NCBI GenBank assembly: GCA_964418575.1
Contig: CAYQMI010000115.1
Location: forward strand, 1 to 11,164
Direction of reading: 5' to 3'
Length of the DNA: 11,164 bases
Origin: Glaciecola sp964418575
Lineage (GTDB): Bacteria > Pseudomonadota > Gammaproteobacteria > Enterobacterales > Alteromonadaceae
Shown in pieces: positions 1-5,694 of the stretch. Positions within the stretch are counted from its first letter, which is position 1, and the number at the start of each line of letters is the position of its first letter. The notes beneath the pieces were generated by a model. It made no database searches. It saw only the letters and a program-made list of their open reading frames with translations, and was not told where the DNA came from. Made by a program: the position numbers and the translations under genes.

Positions 1-87
1 TAAGCATGTAAAACAAGCGTTTGCACCATTCCTTAAACAGGATTCAGGTTAAATACTCTTGTTGAACACATCCATTATAATCGGGAT
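1..87. other. Window edge upstream of metA; possible tail of an upstream gene
   Basis: No complete gene fits here. Frame 2 of the + strand is open from the window edge to a TAA at 50-52 and would encode a short tail ending in FLKQDSG. This could be the C-terminus of an upstream gene, but 17 codons are too few to identify it and chance is a fair explanation. A perfect TATAAT at 76-81 lies just before the MetJ boxes and could be the -10 of an upstream metA promoter, but no acceptable -35 sits 16-18 bp before it. Confidence 0.25.
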
Positions 88-111
88 GAACGTTTAGACG
101 TCTAGACGTTT
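88..111 (+). promoter_or_regulatory. MetJ operator: three tandem met boxes
   Basis: Three contiguous 8-bp units are visible: GAACGTTT (88-95), AGACGTCT (96-103) and AGACGTTT (104-111). The middle unit is a perfect match to the MetJ consensus AGACGTCT, the third matches at 7 of 8 and the first at 5 of 8; a fourth, ATACTTGA (112-119), is marginal. MetJ dimers bind adjacent boxes cooperatively with AdoMet as co-repressor. The array abuts the -35 of the proposed metA promoter, a typical position for repression. I infer that metA, and probably the downstream metH genes, are shut down when AdoMet is plentiful. Confidence 0.88.
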
Positions 112-115
112 ATAC

Positions 116-143
116 TTGACTTTTTATTGCTTTCAGACAAAAT
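116..143 (+). promoter_or_regulatory. Candidate sigma-70 promoter of metA
   Basis: TTGACT (116-121, 5 of 6 to the -35 consensus) is followed after 16 bp by CAAAAT (138-143, 4 of 6 to the -10). Transcription would start near 150, leaving a leader of about 30 nt with no room for a riboswitch or attenuator. The -35 touches the last met box, which supports the assignment. The perfect TATAAT at 76-81 is an alternative -10 with a poor -35; both positions would be blocked by MetJ. Confidence 0.5.
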
Positions 144-179
144 AGCGACATTACTCATTATTTTGTTTGGATGATTGCA

Positions 180-1112
180 ATGCCCATAACCATACCAGCG
201 GAATTACCTGCGCTAGAAGGCTTATCAGCAGAAAACATTTTTGCGATGGATAATGAGCGCGCGCTCAAACAAAATATTCGTCCACTGAATGTGGGTATTT
301 TGAATTTAATGCCCAACAAAATTGAGACCGAGCTGCAGATTCTGCGTTTGCTCTCTAATACGCCCCTGCAAATTAACATCGACCTTATTCGAATAGACGA
401 AACTGCGCCTAAAAATACGCCTGCCTCTCACATGAATGCCTTTTATCATTCATTTAACGAAGTCAAAGATAAAAAGTACGACGGCCTGATTGTTACCGGC
501 GCACCTCTGGGTAATATCGATTATGAGGATGTGAAGTACTGGGACAAAATGACTACGCTTATGGATTGGAGTAAGCGTAATGTGCAGTCTACTATCTTTT
601 TGTGTTGGGCGGCGCACGCGGCGATGTATCATTATTACGGTATTAATAGGGTAGTGCGGAAAAGCAAAATATCGGGTGTGTTTGAACACAAGGTGCTTGA
701 TGACAAGCACGAGCTAATGCGCGGATTCGACCCGCAGTTTTGGGCACCTCATTCGCGCGTAGCTGAAATCCCCATTGAGCAATACCAAGGTGTTAAAGGT
801 TTGCAAGTTTTGGCGCAATCTGATGATGCGGGTGTGTATATTGCTGCCACGCACGACAAACGCTTGGTATATGTTACCGGACACCCAGAATACGATCCCA
901 ATACGCTTGACCAAGAGTATGTAAGGGATTCAGAAGCAGGCATATCGCCGAGCATCCCAGAGAACTATTACAAAGATGATGATCCGAGCCAAGATATAAT
1001 GGTGCACTGGAAATCTCACGGCACGCTTTTTTTCACTAATTGGCTAAATTATTGTGTGTATCAAACTACGCCATTTGACCTTAATGACTTAAACCAAGAT
1101 GATGCGAGCTGA
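180..1112 (+). CDS. metA: Homoserine O-succinyltransferase MetA
   Basis: Cytoplasmic enzyme that acylates L-homoserine at the start of the methionine branch. The protein is 310 residues and stays in register with E. coli MetA (about 309) when started at ATG 180: catalytic Cys142 (LCWAAHAA), His235 and Glu237 (TGHPEYD) fall at the E. coli numbers. The GAPLG motif (107-111) carries Gly111; family work links Gly here to succinyl-CoA and Glu to acetyl-CoA, so succinyl-CoA is inferred. An in-frame ATG lies at 171, but GGA at 169-171 sits 8 nt before ATG 180 and relatives begin MPI, so 180 is preferred. It is first in an apparent operon with the two methionine synthase genes, under MetJ boxes. The enzymes converting O-succinylhomoserine to homocysteine are not in this window. 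Confidence 0.96.
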   Translation: MPITIPAELPALEGLSAENIFAMDNERALKQNIRPLNVGILNLMPNKIETELQILRLLSNTPLQINIDLIRIDETAPKNTPASHMNAFYHSFNEVKDKKYDGLIVTGAPLGNIDYEDVKYWDKMTTLMDWSKRNVQSTIFLCWAAHAAMYHYYGINRVVRKSKISGVFEHKVLDDKHELMRGFDPQFWAPHSRVAEIPIEQYQGVKGLQVLAQSDDAGVYIAATHDKRLVYVTGHPEYDPNTLDQEYVRDSEAGISPSIPENYYKDDDPSQDIMVHWKSHGTLFFTNWLNYCVYQTTPFDLNDLNQDDAS

Positions 1113-1122
1113 GTGTTTTAAA

Positions 1123-1138
1123 TAACGTTTAGATTAAC
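1123..1138 (+). promoter_or_regulatory. Weak second MetJ-like site between metA and metH
   Basis: The 71-bp gap between metA and the first metH gene holds TAACGTTT (1123-1130) followed by AGATTAAC (1131-1138). The 10-mer AACGTTTAGA (1124-1133) is identical to bases 89-98 of the operator upstream of metA, in the same box register. The second unit matches the consensus at only 3 of 8, so on sequence alone this is at most a weak site. No convincing promoter accompanies it. Confidence 0.22.
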
Positions 1139-1173
1139 GCAGACAACACCTGTTTTGTGAGCAACAAGCAATT

Positions 1174-1186
1174 AGGAACCACAGTG
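1174..1186 (+). promoter_or_regulatory. Ribosome binding site that decides the start of the first metH gene
   Basis: AGGA (1174-1177) lies 6 nt before GTG 1184. The in-frame GTG at 1157 has only pyrimidine-rich sequence before it (CACCTGTTTT) and no Shine-Dalgarno match. Starting at 1184 also brings the protein into exact register with E. coli MetH, so the three zinc cysteines become 247, 310 and 311. Confidence 0.75.
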
Positions 1187-2236
1187 ACTGAAACTGAAAA
1201 ACGTATAAAACAGCTTGCTAGTAAGCGCATTCTTGTGCTCGATGGCGCAATGGGTACCATGATTCAAGAGCACAAACTTGAAGAGGCTGACTATCGCGGT
1301 GAACAGTTTAAAGATTGGCATTGCGATTTAAAGGGCAATAACGATTTATTGGCGGTAACCCAAGGTAAGCTAATAAAGGATATTCATCTGGCCTATTTAC
1401 GAGCGGGTGCAGATATCATCGAAACCAATACCTTTAACGCGACCGCAATTTCAATGGCCGACTATGACATGCAAGACCATGTTGAGTTAATTAACTTAAG
1501 TGCTGCAAAACTTGCCCGTGAAGCGGCTGACGAAATTACCGCAGAAACGCCAGAGCGCCCGAGGTTTGTTGCAGGAGTGTTAGGTCCTACAAGCCGCACA
1601 GCTTCTATTTCGCCGGATGTAAACGACCCTGGCAAGCGCAACGTAAGCTTTGATGAACTAGTAGAGACTTACAGCGAAGCGACTAAAGCGTTGATTAAAG
1701 GCAAAGTCGATATCATTATGCTTGAAACCATTTTTGATACCCTAAACGCAAAAGCAGCGGCATTTGCTGTAGATAAAGTATTCGATGAGTTGGGCTTGAA
1801 GTTGCCAGTGATGATTTCTGGCACAATTACCGACGCTTCAGGGCGCACATTGTCAGGACAAACAACAGAGGCTTTTTATTACTCCTTACGCCATGTAAAG
1901 CCAATCGCCTTTGGCTTAAACTGCGCGTTAGGACCAGATTTGTTGCGCCAGTACGTGGCAGAACTCTCAAGAGTGTCAGAAGGTTTGGTGTCTGCTCATC
2001 CAAACGCTGGTCTACCTAATGAATTTGGTGAATACGATATGGAAGCCGACGAAATGGCAGAACATATTGAAGAGTGGGCCAAATCAGGCTTGGTAAATAT
2101 TGTGGGCGGTTGTTGCGGCAGCACGCCAGCACATATTAAGGCGATAAGTAATGCGGTAGAGGGTTTGTCGCCAAGAGCACTGCCGCAGCAGGACGTAAAA
2201 TTGCGTTTGTCTGGTTTAGAGCCTTTTGTGCATTAA
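1184..2236 (+). CDS. metH: Methionine synthase, homocysteine-binding part (split MetH, N-terminal piece)
   Basis: A 350-residue protein equal to the first domain of B12-dependent methionine synthase: a zinc-dependent homocysteine S-methyltransferase (TIM barrel) that activates homocysteine thiol and accepts methyl from methylcobalamin. Visible motifs are ILVLDGAMGTM near 16-26, ADIIETNTFN near 76-85, VLGPTSRTASISPDVNDP near 132-149, GLNCALGPD with Cys247, and VGGCCGSTP with Cys310-Cys311; these three cysteines are the zinc ligands, at E. coli numbering. The protein stops just after RLSGLEP, the sequence that in E. coli MetH opens the linker to the pterin domain, so all other domains are missing here and are supplied by the next gene. 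It follows metA by 71 bp. It is not a stand-alone MmuM-type enzyme, because similarity to MetH continues to the last residues. Cytoplasmic; presumed partner is the 875-residue protein. Confidence 0.93.
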   Translation: MTETEKRIKQLASKRILVLDGAMGTMIQEHKLEEADYRGEQFKDWHCDLKGNNDLLAVTQGKLIKDIHLAYLRAGADIIETNTFNATAISMADYDMQDHVELINLSAAKLAREAADEITAETPERPRFVAGVLGPTSRTASISPDVNDPGKRNVSFDELVETYSEATKALIKGKVDIIMLETIFDTLNAKAAAFAVDKVFDELGLKLPVMISGTITDASGRTLSGQTTEAFYYSLRHVKPIAFGLNCALGPDLLRQYVAELSRVSEGLVSAHPNAGLPNEFGEYDMEADEMAEHIEEWAKSGLVNIVGGCCGSTPAHIKAISNAVEGLSPRALPQQDVKLRLSGLEPFVH

Positions 2237-2322
2237 AATATTCATTGTGACAATGAGCGGCATCAACGAAGCAAACTTGCCTTAGGGTAAACGAGCAAGC
2301 CTCAAAAAAAGAGAGTAGATGA
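2237..2322 (+). other. 86-bp spacer separating the two metH genes
   Basis: Non-coding gap at the point where fused MetH proteins have only a short inter-domain linker. The downstream frame is shifted by 2 relative to the upstream gene and several stops intervene, so read-through would not join the pieces. It contains a short palindrome (2242-2256), a loose CTTGC/GCAAG pair (2276-2280 with 2295-2299), an A-rich run (2304-2310) and the ribosome binding site for the second gene. I see no insertion sequence ends or target duplication. Confidence 0.8.
2242..2256. repeat. 15-bp palindrome in the metH spacer
   Basis: TCATTG (2242-2247) and CAATGA (2251-2256) are perfect inverted copies around TGA, only 5 bp after the upstream stop codon. 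There is no U-tract after it, so it is not an intrinsic terminator. It could be an RNA hairpin protecting or separating the two messages, a protein-binding site, or chance. Confidence 0.4.
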
Positions 2323-2325
2323 GTG
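2311..2325 (+). promoter_or_regulatory. Ribosome binding site and GTG start of the second metH gene
   Basis: GAGAG (2311-2315) lies 7 nt before GTG 2323. An ATG at 2319-2321 is in another frame and reaches a stop after 10 codons. The GTG is therefore the start, giving a protein beginning MTAEFSSFINIGERTN, where SSFINIGERTN corresponds to E. coli MetH SLFVNVGERTN. Confidence 0.72.
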
Positions 2326-4950
2326 ACAGCAGAATTTTCAAGCTTTATTAACATTGGCGAGCGAACCAACGTAACCGGTTCAGCCATGTTCAAACGATTA
2401 ATTCTATCAGAAGACTATGAAGCTGCGCTCGACGTTGCTCGCCAGCAGGTTGAAAACGGCGCACAAATCATCGATGTGAATATGGATGAGGCCATGCTCG
2501 ATTCTGAAGGGGCCATGGTCCGTTTTTTAAATCTGATTGCCTCAGAGCCGGATATATCGCGCGTGCCCATCATGATTGACTCTTCAAAATGGTCGGTGAT
2601 TGAAGCGGGCCTAAAGTGCGTGCAAGGCAAAGCAATTGTTAATTCCATCAGTTTAAAAGAGGGCGAAGAAAGCTTTTTAGCACAAGCCAAAATGGTAAAA
2701 CGCTATGGCGCCGCTACCGTTGTGATGGCCTTTGATGAAAAAGGCCAGGCCGATACACAAGCGCGCAAATTTGAAATTTGTAAGCGCAGTTACGATTTGT
2801 TGGTAAACAAAATAGGCTTTGCCCCTGAAGATATTATTTTTGACCCGAATATTTTTGCCGTTGCCACCGGTATTGAAGAGCACAACAATTACGCAGTAGA
2901 TTTTATCGAAGCCACGCGCCAAATTCGCGCTGAATTACCGCATTGTCATGTATCGGGTGGTTTGTCGAATATATCCTTCTCGTTTAGAGGCAACAATCCC
3001 GTTCGTGAGGCCATGCATTCGGTGTTTTTGTATTACGCCATTCGTGCTGGCATGGACATGGGCATTGTAAATGCAGGGCAGCTTGAAGTTTATGACCAAA
3101 TTCCGCTAGAGCTAAAAGACGCGGTTGAAGATGTGATCCTCAACCGTAATGAGAATGCGACCGACCGCTTGTTAGAACTCGCCCCTAAGTATCAAGGCGA
3201 TGGCAAGGCTGCCGCCGTTGAAGATTTAAGCTGGCGTGAGCAAAGCGTGAATAAACGTTTAGAGCATGCGCTGGTAAAAGGGATCACAGAATACATTATC
3301 GATGACACAGAAGAAGCGCGTTTAGCTGCCGAGCGACCGCTGCACGTAATTGAAGGTCCGCTTATGGACGGCATGAACGTGGTGGGTGATTTATTTGGCG
3401 AAGGGAAAATGTTTTTACCTCAGGTAGTGAAGTCGGCACGCGTCATGAAAAAAGCCGTATCGCACTTACAGCCCTATATTGAGGCAGAAAAATCAGGCGA
3501 TAATCGCTCAAACGGCAAAATTATTATGGCTACGGTGAAAGGCGATGTGCACGACATTGGTAAAAACATTGTTGGAGTTGTGCTTCAGTGTAATAACTTT
3601 GAAGTGGTGGATTTAGGTGTAATGGTGCCCGCCGCAAAGATCATTCAAACCGCCATAGAAGAAAAAGCCGACATGATTGGTTTGTCTGGGCTGATTACGC
3701 CATCGCTAGATGAGATGGTAAACGTTGCTCAAGAAATGCAGCGCTTAAAGCTCGACCTGCCGCTTTTAATTGGCGGGGCAACTACTTCAAAAGCCCACAC
3801 CGCGGTAAAAATTGAGCAGCACTACGACCATCCAGTGGTGTACGTACCTAACGCAAGTAGGGCAGTGGGCGTTTGCCAAAAGCTCATTTCAAAAGAGCAT
3901 CGCGGTGAATACGCAGAGCAGGTTGCCGCAGAGTATGTAAAAGTGCGTGAGCAACACGCGCGCAAAAAACCGCGTACAAAATCAGTTAGTTTTGAGCAAG
4001 CTCGAGAAAATCGTTTCACCTGCGACTGGGCTAGCTTTGAAACGGCTAAACCCAACTTTTTAGGCGTTAAAACCTTGTCGGTTAACTTAGATACACTGCG
4101 CCCATACATTGACTGGACACCGTTCTTTTTGACATGGTCATTAGCAGGCAAGTATCCGCGAATTCTGAACGACGAAGTGGTTGGCGAAGAAGCGCAAAGC
4201 TTATTTAAAGACGCAAACAAAATGCTCGACGACATCATTAAAAATGCCAAGCTTCAAGCAAAAGCGCGCGTGGGCATTTTTCCGGCCAACAGCGTAAATG
4301 AAGATATCAATATTTACTCGCCTAAAAATAGCGACGAGCTGTTAGGTGTTGCTCACCATTGCCGCCAGCAAACCGAAAAGCCCAAAGGTTTTAACTACTG
4401 CTTAAGCGATTACGTGATGCCTGAAAACATAAACGGTCGTGATTATGTGGGGGCGTTTGCGGTCACCGCAGGCATAGGCGAGGACGAACTTGCACAAGCC
4501 TACGAGCAAGATGGCGACGATTACAACTCGATTATGAGTAAAGCCATTGCCGATAGATTAGCCGAAGCCTTTGCAGAGTACTTGCACGAAACCGTACGCA
4601 AAGAGTTGTGGGGCTACGCTAAAGATGAAAAGCTAGACAACAACGCCTTGATAGCGGAAAAATATCAAGGTATTCGCCCGGCACCGGGTTATGCTGCGTG
4701 CCCTGAGCACACTGAAAAGCAGCTTATTTGGGATTTGTTAGATGTTGAAAAAAGCATTGGTATGAAGCTCACATCCTCTTATGCGATGTGGCCAGGTGCA
4801 GCAGTTACTGGTTGGTATTTTGCACACCCTGAATCGCGTTTTTTTGCGGTTGCCAAAATTGGTCAAGACCAACTGCAAGACTATGCTAATCGTAAAGGCT
4901 GGAGCTTAGAAGAAGCCGAGCGCTGGCTGGCACCGAATTTACAAGATTAA
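2323..4950 (+). CDS. metH: Methionine synthase, folate/B12/reactivation part (split MetH, C-terminal piece)
   Basis: An 875-residue protein matching E. coli MetH from about residue 350 to the end with a near-constant offset of 349. Order: pterin-binding barrel binding methyl-tetrahydrofolate (about 5-290; IDVNMDEAMLD, MIDSSKW, FDPNIFAVATG), B12 cap (about 300-395; MDGMNVVGDLFGEGKMFLPQ), cobalamin domain (about 397-545; DVHDIGKN with Asp408, the cobalt-ligating His410 and Gly413; SGLITPSLDEM; GGATTSKAHT), and the AdoMet reactivation domain (about 555-875; Asp597, Glu748, Arg785 in RPAPGY, Tyr790). Phe840 stands where E. coli has Tyr1189, an AdoMet-site residue. It lacks the homocysteine/zinc domain, encoded by the previous gene, so both proteins should be needed for turnover. 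Cytoplasmic. Reactivation would need a flavodoxin or similar reductant, not encoded here. Confidence 0.95.
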   Translation: MTAEFSSFINIGERTNVTGSAMFKRLILSEDYEAALDVARQQVENGAQIIDVNMDEAMLDSEGAMVRFLNLIASEPDISRVPIMIDSSKWSVIEAGLKCVQGKAIVNSISLKEGEESFLAQAKMVKRYGAATVVMAFDEKGQADTQARKFEICKRSYDLLVNKIGFAPEDIIFDPNIFAVATGIEEHNNYAVDFIEATRQIRAELPHCHVSGGLSNISFSFRGNNPVREAMHSVFLYYAIRAGMDMGIVNAGQLEVYDQIPLELKDAVEDVILNRNENATDRLLELAPKYQGDGKAAAVEDLSWREQSVNKRLEHALVKGITEYIIDDTEEARLAAERPLHVIEGPLMDGMNVVGDLFGEGKMFLPQVVKSARVMKKAVSHLQPYIEAEKSGDNRSNGKIIMATVKGDVHDIGKNIVGVVLQCNNFEVVDLGVMVPAAKIIQTAIEEKADMIGLSGLITPSLDEMVNVAQEMQRLKLDLPLLIGGATTSKAHTAVKIEQHYDHPVVYVPNASRAVGVCQKLISKEHRGEYAEQVAAEYVKVREQHARKKPRTKSVSFEQARENRFTCDWASFETAKPNFLGVKTLSVNLDTLRPYIDWTPFFLTWSLAGKYPRILNDEVVGEEAQSLFKDANKMLDDIIKNAKLQAKARVGIFPANSVNEDINIYSPKNSDELLGVAHHCRQQTEKPKGFNYCLSDYVMPENINGRDYVGAFAVTAGIGEDELAQAYEQDGDDYNSIMSKAIADRLAEAFAEYLHETVRKELWGYAKDEKLDNNALIAEKYQGIRPAPGYAACPEHTEKQLIWDLLDVEKSIGMKLTSSYAMWPGAAVTGWYFAHPESRFFAVAKIGQDQLQDYANRKGWSLEEAERWLAPNLQD

Positions 4951-4955
4951 CCAAT

Positions 4956-5549
4956 ATGCAAGAATATGAAGTTCCTTTTAGTCAAGCCTGCGAAAATAAC
5001 AAAGAGCCGATTTTAAATATTCTTAAGTCGGCTTTTGCTAGCGTAAATAGCGTGCTTGAGATTGGTTCGGGTACAGGGCAGCACGCGATACATTTTGCTA
5101 AGCATTTGCCGCATGTTTCTTGGCAAACTGCAGATCAGGCAGAATACCATGAGGGCATTAATTACTGGATAAGCCAAGCACCGAGCCCTAATTTATTTGC
5201 GCCCCTTAGCTTGCGCATTCCTTTTGATGATATTCCTGCCGATAAATACGATGGCTTTTTTACCGCCAATACCGCTCACATCATGCAAAAAGATGAAGTT
5301 CGGCACATGATGAAAAGTATCAGCGATTTATTGCCAAAAAGCGGCGTATTTTGTCAATACGGTCCCTTTGTTGTTGATGGTAAATTTAGTAGCCAAAGTA
5401 ACGCTGACTTTCATGAAAAGTTGCTGGCTTCAGGCCGTGGTGGCTATTGTGAAATTGAGCAGTTAAGGCAATGGGCAAGTGATTTAAGCTTGAGTGAGGT
5501 AATAGAAATGCCGGCGAATAACCTGATGTTGGTATGGCTAAGAAAATGA
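4956..5549 (+). CDS. DUF938-family class I SAM-dependent methyltransferase (METTL26-like)
   Basis: A 197-residue protein, the usual length for DUF938. The family opener NNKEPIL (14-20) precedes the AdoMet-binding glycine loop LEIGSGTGQHA (34-44). An acidic residue, TADQAEYH (58-65), plausibly ends the second strand, TANTAHIM (103-110) is the motif IV region, and YGPF (135-138), SNADF (148-152) and MPANNL (185-190) are typical family stretches. The fold predicts AdoMet binding; the substrate is not known for this family and I do not assign one. It starts 5 bp after the metH stop, without a clear Shine-Dalgarno sequence, so it is probably translated by coupling with metH. Its place at the end of a methionine operon suggests shared regulation, or simple read-through. 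No hydrophobic segments, so cytoplasmic. Confidence 0.85.
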   Translation: MQEYEVPFSQACENNKEPILNILKSAFASVNSVLEIGSGTGQHAIHFAKHLPHVSWQTADQAEYHEGINYWISQAPSPNLFAPLSLRIPFDDIPADKYDGFFTANTAHIMQKDEVRHMMKSISDLLPKSGVFCQYGPFVVDGKFSSQSNADFHEKLLASGRGGYCEIEQLRQWASDLSLSEVIEMPANNLMLVWLRK

Positions 5550-5573
5550 CAGCATTACACCTTTTCTGAAATG

Positions 5574-5589
5574 TTGATTATTTAATCAA
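5574..5589. repeat. AT-rich inverted repeat after the methionine cluster
   Basis: TTGATTA (5574-5580) and TAATCAA (5583-5589) form perfect 7-bp arms around TT, 24 bp after the DUF938 stop. It lacks a GC-rich stem and a U-tract, so a terminator is unlikely; a regulator-binding palindrome for the following gene is possible. The rest of 5550-5694 shows no gene. Confidence 0.35.
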
Positions 5590-5628
5590 TGGCAGCGATC
5601 TCACCACATTTGCGCTAAGGTAAACAGC

Positions 5629-5642
5629 GTTGCGCACGCAAC
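5629..5642. repeat. GC-rich inverted repeat upstream of the MscS-family gene
   Basis: GTTGCG (5629-5634) and CGCAAC (5637-5642) are perfect inverted copies separated by CA. The following sequence ATATTCTGTATATTCTTTTG is T-rich but has no uninterrupted T run. It may be a weak terminator for the methionine operon or an operator; -10-like TATATT (5651-5656) and TATGAT (5672-5677) lie close downstream, but no good -35 can be paired with them. Confidence 0.3.
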
Positions 5643-5694
5643 ATATTCTGTATATTCTTTTGTGTACTAAATATGATAATTGGAAAAAGTACCG

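Noticed and set aside
62..81. TTGAAC (62-67) with TATAAT (76-81) as one promoter
   Set aside because: The spacing is only 8 bp, far below the 16-18 bp needed.
61..179. SAM riboswitch or attenuator in front of metA
   Set aside because: The likely leader is only about 30 nt, there is no long stem structure, and the region is explained by tandem met boxes.
1157..1183. Longer N-terminus for the first metH gene from GTG 1157
   Set aside because: No Shine-Dalgarno sequence precedes it, and it would add 9 residues that put the protein out of E. coli register; GTG 1184 has AGGA at 6 nt.
2319..2350. ATG at 2319 as the start of the second metH gene
   Set aside because: It is in a different frame and hits a TAA after 10 codons.
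3822..4250. Open reading frames on the opposite strand inside metH, metA, the channel and the peptidase genes
   Set aside because: They have no family resemblance or ribosome binding sites and lie wholly within strongly conserved genes; they are by-products of codon bias.
1184..4950. metH as a pseudogene broken by a frameshift or stop
   Set aside because: The break is at a domain boundary, no conserved residue is missing, the second piece has a ribosome binding site and start codon, and both frames are fully conserved. A random lesion would rarely do this.
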